Positions 24,341 through 33,110 of a stretch of 64,000 bases of DNA are shown here, piece after piece. The DNA is from Domibacillus enclensis (GTDB taxonomy: Bacteria; Bacillota; Bacilli; Bacillales; Domibacillaceae), in the NCBI RefSeq assembly GCF_900156125.1, contig NZ_FTLX01000009.1, positions 1 through 64,000 on the forward strand, written 5' to 3'. The notes beneath the pieces are model-generated. The model saw only the letters and a list, made by a program, of their open reading frames with translations. It was not told the origin of the DNA and did no database searches. Both the position numbers and the translations under genes were made by a program. Every line of letters starts with the position of its first letter. The first letter of the stretch is position 1.

Positions 24341-25066
24341 TTGCTGAAAACCCAATCGGCTTTATTGACGAAAGAAGAGATGGAAACGCGCGAAGACCTG
24401 CCTAACTGGCTGAAGGAAGAATATGCAACGTTTCACCGAACCGTCATGGACCCGACATTTCCCTGCTATTTTGGCATGAACGGAGAACGAAAGGGAGAGC
24501 TTCGCTACGGGTATATTACGCAGGAAGACTGGTCGGCGCTGCCTGAAATAGTAGGCTCCTTTCTTCAGCTCTTTAATGAACCGCCATTTGTTCGGCACGG
24601 CTTATTTTTGTTTGTCGAGCCTTTTGAGCAGGAGGGGGATCTGGAGCAGTACCGGAAACAGTTTTGGTCCATCCTTCAATTTCTGCACGAGCAGGATCAA
24701 CAGGAGTGGCCGTCAGAAGCGCCAAAAGACCCGGATCACTATTTGTGGGATTTTCATTTTCACGGGGAGCCGATTTTTGTGTTTGGCAATGCACCTGCCT
24801 ATAAGCAGCGCAAAACGAGAGATTTGGGCAATGCGATGGTGCTCGGTTTTCAGCCGCGTAAAATTTTCAAAGGGCTGACGGGGACAGAGCCAGGCGGCAT
24901 CATGTCGCGTGAAAAAGTGCGCGAGCGGGTGGAGAAGTGGGATGAGCTTCCGAAACATCCGGATATTAGCCACTTTGGCGACCCCAGCCACAACGAATGG
25001 AAGCAATTTTTTATCGGGGACGACGTAGAACCGATTACAGGAAAATGCCCGTTTCAACATAAATAA
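24341..25066 (+). CDS. YqcI/YcgG family protein
   Basis: A 241-residue soluble protein of the uncharacterised YqcI/YcgG family. Hallmarks are the N-terminal PTFPCYFG, the central DFHFHGEPIFVFGNAPAY and the C-terminal CPFQHK. The start is the TTG at 24341, with GGAGG 7 bases upstream; six extra codons are open before it. The function is unknown. It is a single gene, ending at a terminator shared with hxlB. Confidence 0.82.
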   Translation: MLKTQSALLTKEEMETREDLPNWLKEEYATFHRTVMDPTFPCYFGMNGERKGELRYGYITQEDWSALPEIVGSFLQLFNEPPFVRHGLFLFVEPFEQEGDLEQYRKQFWSILQFLHEQDQQEWPSEAPKDPDHYLWDFHFHGEPIFVFGNAPAYKQRKTRDLGNAMVLGFQPRKIFKGLTGTEPGGIMSREKVRERVEKWDELPKHPDISHFGDPSHNEWKQFFIGDDVEPITGKCPFQHK

Positions 25067-25102
25067 ACAAGAGGACAGCCGAATGCCGGCCGTCCTCTTG
25101 TT
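25067..25102. terminator. Bidirectional terminator between the yqcI-like gene and hxlB
   Basis: The long stem AACAAGAGGAC(A/G)GCCG paired with its complement has an AATG loop. Confidence 0.88.
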
Positions 25103-25104
25103 GT

Positions 25105-25650
25105 TTATTCTAAATTGGCATGGCGGCCGTACATATTGTCGGCATCCATACCCCGCTTCTCCATGATGAGCAAAATAAGCGAATCATAAAAAAGGAGAAG
25201 ACTTTGTTCAAACAGTGAACCCATTGGCTGAATGGATGAATGGGTTGTGTCGGCTTTCGTTTGCGCCGGAATCTCGATGATGATATCTGCCAGCCGGCCG
25301 ATGGACGAATCGGGCACAATCGTTACTGCGGCAACGGCTGCACCAATGGACTTCGCTTTTTCTGCCATGGCGACAAGGCTTTTCGTTTCACCTGAACCGG
25401 AACCGACGATAAACAAATCGCCCTTTTCCAAATTCGGTGTGACAGTTTCACCAACGACATACGGCTCCAGGCCAACGTGCATCATGCGCATCGCAAACGA
25501 TTTGGCCATAAAGCCGGAACGTCCTGCGCCGGCGACAAATACTTTTTTTGCGTCAAGAATGCCGTTCACAAGCTTTTCTGCATCTTCTGCACGAATAGAG
25601 GATACAGTCGTTTGAATCTCTTGTAAAATGCGTTCAAGCTGCGTGGTCAT
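25105..25650 (-). CDS. hxlB: 6-phospho-3-hexuloisomerase
   Basis: A 181-residue SIS-domain isomerase that converts hexulose 6-phosphate to fructose 6-phosphate, the second step of the ribulose monophosphate pathway for formaldehyde. The phosphosugar-binding motifs VAGAGRSGFMAKSFA and VGSGSGETKSL and the catalytic HSSIQPMGSLFEQ segment are present. Its ATG overlaps the hxlA stop (TAATG), so the two are coupled. Confidence 0.93.
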   Translation of the reverse strand: MTTQLERILQEIQTTVSSIRAEDAEKLVNGILDAKKVFVAGAGRSGFMAKSFAMRMMHVGLEPYVVGETVTPNLEKGDLFIVGSGSGETKSLVAMAEKAKSIGAAVAAVTIVPDSSIGRLADIIIEIPAQTKADTTHSSIQPMGSLFEQSLLLFYDSLILLIMEKRGMDADNMYGRHANLE

Positions 25651-26291
25651 TATGCGTGAACCGCTTCTTTGATCAATTTCTGCATCTCTGCCGCTGCGGC
25701 TTTTTTATCGTCCTTGCTTGTGATGCCGCCGCCTACGATGACAAGATCCGGCTGTTCCTTGATCACTTCAGGAAGTGTTTCAAGCTTAATGCCGCCTGCG
25801 ATCGCTGTTTTGGCGTTTTTCACAACACTTTTAATCGTATGCAGATCTTCAAATGAGTTTTGTCCTTCTGCCTGCAAGTCATAGCCAGTATGAACGCAAA
25901 TGTAATCAACGCCAAGGGCATCAAGCTCTTGTGCGCGTGTTTTTATGTCTTTTACAGCAATCATATCCACAAGAATTTGCTTGCCTTGTTTTTTCGCTTC
26001 TTCCACAGCCCCTTTGATGGATGCATCTTCTGCTTGTCCAAGAATGGTGACGATGTCAGCGCCTGCCGCTGCTGCTTGTGATACTTCATAACCGGCTGCA
26101 TCCATAATTTTAAGATCGGCCAGAACGGCTAAGTTCGGGAATGCGTCTTTCATCGCTTTTACGGCATGAAGACCTTCATTAATGACAACCGGTGTGCCGA
26201 TTTCAACGACATCAATGTGCTCCTGTACTTCTTTTACAAGCTCAATGCCTTCTGGAATGTTGACTAAATCGAGTGCTAATTGTAATTTCAT
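25650..26291 (-). CDS. hxlA: 3-hexulose-6-phosphate synthase
   Basis: A 213-residue TIM-barrel enzyme of the orotidine-phosphate-decarboxylase superfamily. It fixes formaldehyde onto ribulose 5-phosphate. It has LQLALDLV at the N-terminus, the metal/catalytic motif LADLKIMDAAGYE, VHTGYDLQAEGQ and the phosphate-binding VVGGGITS. The start is the ATG at 26291 behind AAAAGGGGAG; the frame is open for 27 codons more with no signal. In bacilli hxlAB detoxify formaldehyde. Confidence 0.94.
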   Translation of the reverse strand: MKLQLALDLVNIPEGIELVKEVQEHIDVVEIGTPVVINEGLHAVKAMKDAFPNLAVLADLKIMDAAGYEVSQAAAAGADIVTILGQAEDASIKGAVEEAKKQGKQILVDMIAVKDIKTRAQELDALGVDYICVHTGYDLQAEGQNSFEDLHTIKSVVKNAKTAIAGGIKLETLPEVIKEQPDLVIVGGGITSKDDKKAAAAEMQKLIKEAVHA

Positions 26292-26342
26292 AATGTATTC
26301 TCCCCTTTTGATTAGTGTCTGCTCATTGTACAGCCATACTGA

Positions 26343-26391
26343 ATAAAAAAGAAGTACGCACTTTGAAAACATATAGTGCTAAAAAGTATAC
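26343..26391 (-). promoter_or_regulatory. Possible HxlR direct-repeat operators
   Basis: On the minus strand, two similar blocks in the same orientation, GTATACTTTTTAG (26391-26379) and GTACTTCTTTTTTAT (26357-26343), lie in the hxlR-hxlA gap. B. subtilis HxlR binds two direct repeats upstream of hxlAB, so these are candidates; the match is loose. Confidence 0.35.
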
Positions 26392-26417
26392 CGTGAAGAC
26401 AGATGACCAGCTGTTTC

Positions 26418-26792
26418 TTATTTTTCCTGCCCGATTGTGACGGCCGGATCATCTACATGCTCTTCGATAAATTTCTTGTAATTTTTGCCCCAGCTGTACA
26501 TGGACTCTAAAATGGGCATCAGCGTCCGCCCCTGGTCTGTCAGTGAGTATTCCACCTTTGGCGGCACAACTGGATACACTTCGCGGTGAACGATAAAGTC
26601 TGATTCGAGCTCCCGAAGCTGATTGACAAGCATCCGCTGTGTAATGCCGGGCATGAGTGATTTCAGCTCATTAAACCTTTTTGTGCCTTCTTTGCCTAAA
26701 TGCCAAAGAATGAGCATCTTCCATTTCCCGCCGATCACCGCGAGCGTTAGTTCTTTTTCGCAATTATATTCCTTTGCACAAACGTGTCCCAT
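26418..26792 (-). CDS. hxlR: HxlR-family transcriptional activator
   Basis: A 124-residue winged-helix regulator of the HxlR family. Cys residues near the N-terminus (Cys4, and Cys10 in [20 protein letters not shown]) match the redox/formaldehyde-sensing cysteine of Hxl[21 protein letters not shown] is the DNA-binding helix region. The ATG at 26792 is preceded by AGGAGG. In B. subtilis hxlR is divergent from hxlAB; here it lies upstream on the same strand, 126 bases before hxlA. Confidence 0.85.
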   Translation of the reverse strand: MGHVCAKEYNCEKELTLAVIGGKWKMLILWHLGKEGTKRFNELKSLMPGITQRMLVNQLRELESDFIVHREVYPVVPPKVEYSLTDQGRTLMPILESMYSWGKNYKKFIEEHVDDPAVTIGQEK

Positions 26793-26944
26793 CTCATTTC
26801 CTCCTGCTTCATGATGGTTATCAGTATACAATCAATAGGTATAAACAAAAAGGGAACCGCTTCATCCCTGGTTGATCTTCAGAAGCTTTGTTGAGAAAAT
26901 GAAAGAGACAGAAGCTGCTTATTTTTTAGAAAAGAGGGATACAT

Positions 26945-27919
26945 ATGAACATTGCAACGATTGGCACGAGCTCGATTACCGAGCGTTTTATTGACGCACT
27001 TGGCAAAACAGACGCACTTACATTTGCCGGCGCCTTTTCACGGTCAGCTGACAAAGCAAAGAAGCTGGGCGCACCGCGCATTTTTACGGATCTTGAGGAG
27101 TTAGCCCGCGATAAATCAATTGAGGTTGTTTACGTCGCATCGCCGAACTCCCTTCACTTTGAGCAGGCCATGTTCTTAATGGAGCATCAAAAGCACATTA
27201 TTTGCGAAAAGCCGATGTTCTCAACGTCTGCCGAACTGACGGAAGCGTTCCAAAGGGCGGATGAATACGGCGTGTTTTTATTCGAAGCATTCCGCAATTT
27301 GTATACACCGAACCACCACAGGCTCAAGGCGGCTATCGAAAAAGTAGGACCTATCCGCCATTCGTTTTTACAGTACATGAAGTATTCCTCCCGTTACGAT
27401 AACGTGCTGGCAGGGGAAGAGCCGAATATTTTCTCGCCGTCCTTTTCCGGTGGAGCCCTTGTGGATTTAGGGGTGTATCCGATCAGTCTGGCGGTTTCAT
27501 TGTTCGGGAAGCCGGATGCTGTCTCCGCTCAGGTGGTCAAACTTTCAACGGGCGTCGATGGCAGCGGTTCTGTTCTTTTGGATTACGGTACGCACACATG
27601 CACGGCCATGTTTTCAAAAATCACCAATTCTTCCTTGCCGGGTGAAATCAGCGGGGAAAACGGCACGATTGTCCTCGATCACGTTGCGCCGATCTCAAGC
27701 ATCGAATTCACTGACCGTCTTTCCGGAGAAAAAGAACAGCTGGCCGTTTCGGAAGAGGAAAATGACATGATGTACGAAGCCGAAGTCATTGCGGCAGCGA
27801 TTCAGTCGAATGATCGCGCTGTATACGAGCAATACCGCAGCATTAGTGAAATCGTCATTCATATTACAGAAGAGGCGCGGAAACAAAATCAGATTGTTTA
27901 CGCGGCCGAGAAAAAATAA
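26945..27919 (+). CDS. Gfo/Idh/MocA family oxidoreductase
   Basis: A 324-residue NAD(P)-dependent dehydrogenase. It has an N-terminal Rossmann domain (MNIATIGTSSITERF), the signature CEKPMFST with the catalytic lysine, and a C-terminal substrate domain (SGGALVDLGVYPISLAVSLFG). Substrates in the family are sugars, inositols or dihydrodiols; the substrate is not predictable here. It is a single gene behind an AAAGAGGGAT-type RBS, ending at a terminator. Confidence 0.88.
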   Translation: MNIATIGTSSITERFIDALGKTDALTFAGAFSRSADKAKKLGAPRIFTDLEELARDKSIEVVYVASPNSLHFEQAMFLMEHQKHIICEKPMFSTSAELTEAFQRADEYGVFLFEAFRNLYTPNHHRLKAAIEKVGPIRHSFLQYMKYSSRYDNVLAGEEPNIFSPSFSGGALVDLGVYPISLAVSLFGKPDAVSAQVVKLSTGVDGSGSVLLDYGTHTCTAMFSKITNSSLPGEISGENGTIVLDHVAPISSIEFTDRLSGEKEQLAVSEEENDMMYEAEVIAAAIQSNDRAVYEQYRSISEIVIHITEEARKQNQIVYAAEKK

Positions 27920-27922
27920 TGA

Positions 27923-27963
27923 CATCCCGCCTGAGTTCTTTATGAATTCATGCGGGATTTTTT
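27923..27963. terminator. Terminator, probably bidirectional
   Basis: The stem ATCCCGC/GCGGGAT has a long AT-rich loop (an inner GAATTC-type pairing is possible) and a six-T tail. Confidence 0.8.
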
Positions 27964-27970
27964 AGGTTTC

Positions 27971-28426
27971 TCAGCTATTTCCTTGATCAAGGTCTAACTC
28001 GACTTCATTTTCCTTTTTTTTCGGCTCGGATGCCTTTTCGAGCAGCACATTTAGTTTTTCGTTTGATTTTTGAATGAGCGGCGCCAGCTTTGCGGCGTCA
28101 GGGCTGTCTTTTTTTGCTTCGGCAATCAATGGGTATAGACTTTCCTCAATAGCAGCATAATCTTCCGGATACTGCTCCTCGATCTCGGCTTCGGCCAAAT
28201 CCCAATGCTCCTCCAGGCTTTTTCCGGTTTGTTGAAGGTCTTCTTTGCCTTCAGCTGCCTTCAGGGCAACAAGCGTGTTTTGCACATTTTCGATTTTGGC
28301 GGGCAGGTCACGGGCATGTTCCTCGATCGTATCGGTTTCGGTATCCAGCACCGGCTGCTCGCTTTCGTCCGTTCCGCAGCCTGAAGCCAGCATCACGGCG
28401 AATACCATTGCGTAACGTTTTTTCAT
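27971..28426 (-). CDS. Putative lipoprotein
   Basis: A 151-residue lipoprotein with signal MKKRYAMVFAVMLASGC (lipidated Cys17). The mature part is highly charged and almost entirely helical, with EEHWDLAEAEIEEQYPEDYA in the middle and an acidic tail. The pattern W....I...YP..Y..IE loosely recalls the EfeO/imelysin-type helical lipoproteins, but I cannot assign it. It sits alone between a Gfo/Idh/MocA gene and a DUF4385 gene. Confidence 0.7.
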   Translation of the reverse strand: MKKRYAMVFAVMLASGCGTDESEQPVLDTETDTIEEHARDLPAKIENVQNTLVALKAAEGKEDLQQTGKSLEEHWDLAEAEIEEQYPEDYAAIEESLYPLIAEAKKDSPDAAKLAPLIQKSNEKLNVLLEKASEPKKKENEVELDLDQGNS

Positions 28427-28544
28427 TTTTTTCTCCTCGCTTTCAGTCCTTAATATGAACCAATGGGCAGGATTTCATGAATAATCGTTCATCGTTTTGA
28501 CTTTGCGTAAAGGGGTAAAAAAGAAGAAAAAGGAGTGGAATGCA

Positions 28545-28991
28545 ATGCCGTTTGACTACACACTTGATTTCGACAAGATTGATTTTCGGAAGGAGCCGGA
28601 GAAATACAGAGTAGGACGGGGAGAGCAGGGTGTCTTAATGGTGGAGCCGTATAAAAGCGAAATTTTGCCGCACTGGCGGTTTAAAACACCGGAGATCGCT
28701 GCTGAATCGTCTGAAAAAATTTATGACATGTTCTTAACATATAAACAAAACGATGATTTTGTCGGCATGGATATGGCCCGGAAGTTTTTACAGATGGGGT
28801 ATACGAGAGCTCGCCGCTACACAAATTACAAGGGAGGAAGGAAATACGATAAGGACGGAAATGTGAACGAGCGGGAAATCGATGAGGAAAAAGCAAAATC
28901 CGCGTCCATTTTCGAGAAGAAGTGGAAAATGGCACGCGAAGATGAGGAGTACTTGAAGCTGAAAAAAACCCATCAAAAAAAGTACGGCTAA
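28545..28991 (+). CDS. DUF4385 family protein
   Basis: A 148-residue soluble basic protein. It matches the uncharacterised DUF4385 family, with YRVGRGEQGVLMVEPYKSEI, LPHWRFKTPEIA, MDMARKFLQMGYTRARRY and NYKGGRKY. The start is the ATG at 28545 behind AAGGAGTGG; the upstream lysine-rich extension lacks an RBS. The family is widespread in bacteria and phage, and no function is established that I know of. It overlaps the 3' end of corA on the other strand by 4 bases. Confidence 0.85.
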   Translation: MPFDYTLDFDKIDFRKEPEKYRVGRGEQGVLMVEPYKSEILPHWRFKTPEIAAESSEKIYDMFLTYKQNDDFVGMDMARKFLQMGYTRARRYTNYKGGRKYDKDGNVNEREIDEEKAKSASIFEKKWKMAREDEEYLKLKKTHQKKYG

Positions 28992-29944
28992 TCGTCCTGG
29001 CGGAACCAGCCTTTCTTCCAAAAGAATGCAAACATCGCAATGGAGATGCCCGCCATCAAGCCAAGAACCGCAAAATAGCCATATTGCCAGCGCAGCTCCG
29101 GCATATGGTCGAAGTTCATTCCGTAAATACCGGCAATAAAGGTGAGCGGCATAAAAATCGTCGTAATGACGGTCAGTGTCATCATAATGCTGTTCATCCG
29201 GTTGGAGTTGACGGATAAATAGCTGTCCCGCATATCCTTCGTCAGCTCACGGTTGGATTCAACGATTTCGGTCAGCATCAATAAGTGATCGTAAATATCC
29301 TTGAAATACACTTTGCTTTTTTTCGTCACTTGAATACGGTCGGAATTCAACACACGATACAGCAGCTCCCTCATTGGAAAAATAATCCGCCGCAGCTTTA
29401 AAAGCTCTTTTCGGATATCAAACAAGTCATCCGTTTTATATTGATCCGCATCCTCCGCCTCCAGTTGAATTAAGCTGTCTTCAATCTGGTAAACACTCGG
29501 GAAAAAATGATCGACCACTTTATCGACGAGGTGATACAAAATCTGGACGGGATTTAAATTTTTTATTTTTTTGGCGTCTAAAAGCCGTTCCCAGACGGTG
29601 TCCACTTCAACGGATTTCCGGTAATGGAAGGTGACGATAAATTTGCTTCCCCAGAAAATATCAATTTCCTCGGGATCAAGCGTCTTGCGGTTAACGGACT
29701 GAATGATCATAAAATTATGATTGTCATAGTAATCAAGCTTCGGGCGCTGAATAAATTGCAGGCAGTCCTCAATAGCCAGCGGGTGAAACGCGAAAAAATC
29801 ATGCAAAATCGCTGTTTCTTCTTCTGTTGGCTGGTCAAGATCTACCCAGTACCAGAGAATATGCTCACCGCGCAACTCTTCAAGCGGCAAATCGCGCAAA
29901 ACGGTTTGTTCTGTTGTAATAGCAGCTGTACGAATCAATGACAT
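28988..29944 (-). CDS. corA: CorA-family magnesium/cobalt transporter
   Basis: A 318-residue divalent cation channel. It has a large N-terminal cytosolic domain, a long coiled stalk helix (about 175-250) and two C-terminal membrane helices. The invariant GIYGMNF selectivity motif lies at the end of the first helix, and the C-terminus is lysine-rich. The exact start is uncertain: GTG 29947, ATG 29944 and a TTG two codons on are all close to AGAAGG. Confidence 0.92.
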   Translation of the reverse strand: MSLIRTAAITTEQTVLRDLPLEELRGEHILWYWVDLDQPTEEETAILHDFFAFHPLAIEDCLQFIQRPKLDYYDNHNFMIIQSVNRKTLDPEEIDIFWGSKFIVTFHYRKSVEVDTVWERLLDAKKIKNLNPVQILYHLVDKVVDHFFPSVYQIEDSLIQLEAEDADQYKTDDLFDIRKELLKLRRIIFPMRELLYRVLNSDRIQVTKKSKVYFKDIYDHLLMLTEIVESNRELTKDMRDSYLSVNSNRMNSIMMTLTVITTIFMPLTFIAGIYGMNFDHMPELRWQYGYFAVLGLMAGISIAMFAFFWKKGWFRQDD

Positions 29945-30059
29945 CACCTTCTTTTTGGATTAAGCCCTTAACAGTATACAGGAAAACAAAAGGTTTGTGA
30001 GCGAGGGCATGCGGGAACAGCTGTAAAAGAAAAGCAGTCAAAAAGGAGAGGTTTACGAT

Positions 30060-30860
30060 ATGTTGATTGAAACAGAAAAGCACGTTCAGCTTTTTGTACA
30101 CGATATTGGCGAAGGAACACCGGTTGTTTTTTTACACGGCTGGCCTGCCAATAATGACATGTTTGAATATCAGCGCAACCTGCTTCCGGCTGAAGGCGTC
30201 CGCTATATCGGCGTTGATATGCGAGGCTACGGCAAATCAGATAAGCCGTGGGATGGCTATGACTACGATACGATGGCTGATGATGTAAAAGCCGTGATTG
30301 ACAAGCTCGGTGTGTCCGATGCCGTCCTGCTTGGCTTTTCAATGGGTGGCGCGATCGCGATCCGCTACATGGCCCGTCATAATGGACACGGTATTTCCAA
30401 GCTTGTTCTTGCCGGCGCAGCGGCACCTATTTTCACGCAGCGCGATGACTATCCATACGGTTTGACGAAGGAAGAAGTAAACGACATTATCGCTAATACG
30501 TACAAGGACCGTCCGGCAATGATCGACGAGTTCGGCGGCATGTTTTTTAATAAAAAACATAGCGAGCCGTTCCAGCAATGGTTTGCCTCACTTGCCCTGC
30601 AGGCAGGCGGCCACTCCACGATTAAATCCGCTGTGGCGCTTCGAGACGAAGACCTGCGCGGCGACCTGGACAAGATTTCTGTGCCGACGGTCATTTTTCA
30701 TGGCAAAAAAGATCAGATCTGCCCGTTTGAATTTGCCGGGGAGATGAACAAAGGGATTTCAAACTCCCGTATTGTGCCATTTGAAGAAAGCGGCCATGGC
30801 TCGTTTTACGATGAGCGCGAGAAATTTACCGAAGAGCTTCTGCAATTTGTGAAAAGCTAA
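30060..30860 (+). CDS. Alpha/beta hydrolase (haloperoxidase/esterase-like)
   Basis: A 266-residue serine hydrolase. It has the oxyanion motif FLHGWPA, the nucleophile Ser94 in GFSMGG, the acid in HGKKDQICP and the catalytic His in EESGHGSFY. The first-half DMRGYGKSDKP is typical of the non-heme haloperoxidase/aryl-esterase group. The physiological substrate is unknown. The RBS AAGGAGAGG precedes the ATG. It is a single gene with its own strong terminator. Confidence 0.88.
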   Translation: MLIETEKHVQLFVHDIGEGTPVVFLHGWPANNDMFEYQRNLLPAEGVRYIGVDMRGYGKSDKPWDGYDYDTMADDVKAVIDKLGVSDAVLLGFSMGGAIAIRYMARHNGHGISKLVLAGAAAPIFTQRDDYPYGLTKEEVNDIIANTYKDRPAMIDEFGGMFFNKKHSEPFQQWFASLALQAGGHSTIKSAVALRDEDLRGDLDKISVPTVIFHGKKDQICPFEFAGEMNKGISNSRIVPFEESGHGSFYDEREKFTEELLQFVKS

Positions 30861-30880
30861 GAGTATAGTGCTTAAAGAGA

Positions 30881-30921
30881 AAAGCCGAACGACCGCTTTA
30901 TTTTGCGGTCGTTCGGCTTTT
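30881..30921. terminator. Strong bidirectional terminator
   Basis: A stem of about 16 bp, AAAGCCGAACGACCGC and its complement, has an AT-rich loop and lies between convergent genes. Confidence 0.9.
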
Positions 30922-30926
30922 GTGCA

Positions 30927-31109
30927 TTACTTTTTATTTGCTGATCGTTGTTCTATTTTGTCAAAGAGGGCAAAGATGCCAAATGCGGAAAGCAGCAGCG
31001 CTGGGAATCCAATAAAAAGATAAGCAGCACCTTTAGGAACGTACGCATTTAAAAAATAAAGAAAGAAAGCCGTCCACCCAAACAAAATAATCCACCCTAA
31101 TGCTTTCAT
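30927..31109 (-). CDS. Small two-span membrane protein
   Basis: A 60-residue protein with two hydrophobic helices (about 4-22 and 30-50) and a charged, lysine-ending tail. The start is the ATG at 31109, with AAAGGG 7 bases upstream; six extra codons are open. I do not recognise the family. It is a monocistronic gene sharing the preceding terminator with the hydrolase gene. Confidence 0.6.
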   Translation of the reverse strand: MKALGWIILFGWTAFFLYFLNAYVPKGAAYLFIGFPALLLSAFGIFALFDKIEQRSANKK

Positions 31110-31270
31110 AGTCAGGCCCTTTCCCAATAGCTGAAGTTGTTGTCCAGTTATAGAAACAATTGTACACCTTTTCTGCTGGTCTGATTAAAGAAGTGATTCG
31201 CCTGGGGGAAATAAAAGCAAAATAGTGAGGCAGGGCAGGGTATATCCAGTTAGTTGTAAACTAGCAAGAG

Positions 31271-31406
31271 CTAACGCCGATAAGTTGAAAATACCGCTGA
31301 TATCTAGCTGGCTAACGCCGGTATTTCCAGATACCGGCGTTAGCCTGCCTGATATCGGCGATAAATCAAAGATACCGGCGATAGCCTGCACATTATCAGC
31401 GATAAA
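31271..31406. repeat. Cluster of short inverted micro-repeats
   Basis: About seven copies of a 12-base motif (consensus ATACCGGCGATA and its complement TA(A/T)CGCCGGTAT) recur every 17-22 bases in mixed orientation. The centre, 31311-31344, is a perfect 14-bp hairpin, GCTAACGCCGGTAT / ATACCGGCGTTAGC, with a 6-base loop and no T tract. The rest of the 470-bp gap 31110-31580 holds only the Zur-controlled promoter. Confidence 0.7.
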
Positions 31407-31495
31407 CAGGAACGGTGTTCACATATATCGAACCAAACAGCTAGCTGTACAGGATTGTCGGGCAATTATCTAGATAATTTTGCCACTTACTCTTT

Positions 31496-31516
31496 AAATC
31501 GTAATAATACCGATTT
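31496..31516. promoter_or_regulatory. Zur-box-like operator
   Basis: AAATCGTAATAATACCGATTT matches the Bacillus Zur consensus (TCGTAAT-N-ATTACGA core) at 12 of 14 defined bases. It overlaps the -35 element of the promoter that follows, the geometry of a repressor site. Confidence 0.65.
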
Positions 31517-31542
31517 ACACAAATACAAAGCTATGATACTAT
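31514..31542 (+). promoter_or_regulatory. Promoter of the metal/peptide ABC operon
   Basis: TTTACA (31514-31519), a 17-base spacer and TACTAT (31537-31542), 39 bases before the GTG start of the binding protein. Confidence 0.65.
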
Positions 31543-31580
31543 TTATTTCATCAATGAAGAGACAATGGAGGAAAATACTC

Positions 31581-33110
31581 GTGAAAAAAAGATATGTAAA
31601 GGCTGCGATTCTGGCGGCAGCTGTTTTTTTGCTGGCTGCCTGTTCAAACAGCGGCGGAGAAAGCGGGGCATCCGCTGCAAAAGAAGTGGCGCTTTTGTTT
31701 AATTTTTCAGCGGATTCGCTTGATCCGAATGTAGAATCAACGTATGTGCCCATTCGCGCTGGCATTACGGAAACGCTCGTTCACTTAAATGATGAAACGC
31801 TTGAAATTGAGCCGTGGCTGGCGGAGAGATGGGAAAGCACTGACGGCCAAAACTGGACAATCCAGCTTCGGGAGGACGTGACCTTCCAAAACGGCAATAA
31901 GCTGGATGGCGCGGCAGTAAAGGCATCGCTTGAACGGGCGATGGAGGCGAACCCGGCTGTTCAGACGGCGCTGAAAATTGAATCGATCGAAGCGGATGGG
32001 TATACACTTCAATTGAAAACGAGCATGCCGTTTGCTGAATTCCCATCTGAGCTCGTTCATCCGAACACATCAATTGTTGATGTAACGGAAACGGATTATG
32101 TTAATCATCCAGTCGGCACCGGACCCTTTCAAGTGTCTGCCTTTACACCGGGAGCAGAAGTGAAGCTGGAGCGCTACGACGGGTATTGGGACGGGGCGGC
32201 CAAACTGGATGGAGCTGTTTTCCGATTTAATGAAGATGCGAATGCCCGTGCGTTAGCTTTGCAGTCTGGAGAAGCAGATATTGTCTTTAAGCCGGAAGCG
32301 GAAAGCCTTGAGATGATCAAGTCTCTGCCGGGCGTGACAGTTGATTCAGAGGAAACGTTTCGTGTGCACCAGCTGACGATGAATATGGCATCCGGTCCGC
32401 TTTCTGATGTAAACGTGCGTAAAGCACTCGATGCGCTTTTGGAGCGGGAATCTATTGTAGAAAACGTGCTGATGGGCCTTGGCCAGCCAGCGTACGGACC
32501 TTTTCCTTCTACTTTCTCATTTGCACCGGACTACCCGGACAAAGAGCAGGGAATCGAAGCCGCAAAGGCGCATTTGCAAAAAGCAGGCTACACGGAAGAG
32601 GGTGGCGTCATGCAAAAGGATGGAGCCCCGCTTACGCTTAAGCTGATTACGTACAACGGCCGTCCGGAGCTGCCGCTCATTTCCCAGGTGTTCCAGTCAG
32701 AAGCGAAAAAAATCGGCATTGAGGTTGAGATTCAGCTTGTGGAAGCACCGGAAGATTACATGGCAGCAAACCGCGACTGGGACGTGTCCATGTACAGCAA
32801 TTTAACCGCTCCGCGCGGCGATGCCGGCTATTATTTAAATGCAACGTATCATCCCGACGGTGCGCTGAACTTTAGCGGCATAGAGGATGCATCGCTTACT
32901 GGCATGATTGAAGCGTTAAATGGAACGGTTGGCCAGAAGGAGCGATCGGCCCTTTCAAAAGAGATTGCGGCTTACATCGACGAAAACATGTACCATTCAT
33001 TTGTTGTGCATCCAAACTCGCTCGTTGCCTACAACTCTGATAAAGTCACGGATTGGGAAACGACAAAAAGTGAGTATTATATGCTGACAAATAAACTGGA
33101 TGTGAAGTAA
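31581..33110 (+). CDS. ABC transporter substrate-binding lipoprotein, nickel/peptide family
   Basis: A 509-residue class C binding protein (SBP_bac_5) with lipobox LLAAC (Cys21). Family patterns are LTV-type openings near DSLDPNVEST, LAERWESTDGQNWTIQLRED, VGTGPFQV and the closing YHSFVVHPNS. The GTG at 31581 is chosen because GGAGG lies 9 bases upstream; the longer frame runs through the promoter and Zur box, so it cannot be the start. Relatives bind nickel-histidine, opine metallophores (CntA type) or peptides. The Zur-like control makes a zinc-metallophore complex an attractive inference. Confidence 0.88.
   Translation: MKKRYVKAAILAAAVFLLAACSNSGGESGASAAKEVALLFNFSADSLDPNVESTYVPIRAGITETLVHLNDETLEIEPWLAERWESTDGQNWTIQLREDVTFQNGNKLDGAAVKASLERAMEANPAVQTALKIESIEADGYTLQLKTSMPFAEFPSELVHPNTSIVDVTETDYVNHPVGTGPFQVSAFTPGAEVKLERYDGYWDGAAKLDGAVFRFNEDANARALALQSGEADIVFKPEAESLEMIKSLPGVTVDSEETFRVHQLTMNMASGPLSDVNVRKALDALLERESIVENVLMGLGQPAYGPFPSTFSFAPDYPDKEQGIEAAKAHLQKAGYTEEGGVMQKDGAPLTLKLITYNGRPELPLISQVFQSEAKKIGIEVEIQLVEAPEDYMAANRDWDVSMYSNLTAPRGDAGYYLNATYHPDGALNFSGIEDASLTGMIEALNGTVGQKERSALSKEIAAYIDENMYHSFVVHPNSLVAYNSDKVTDWETTKSEYYMLTNKLDVK

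Noticed and set aside
31271-31406. Considered as a CRISPR array
   Set aside because: Repeats are only about 12 bp, vary in orientation, and spacers are too short; no cas genes in the window.
31185-31473. Short open frames across the micro-repeat cluster
   Set aside because: Their peptides merely translate the repeats, on both strands; no RBS.
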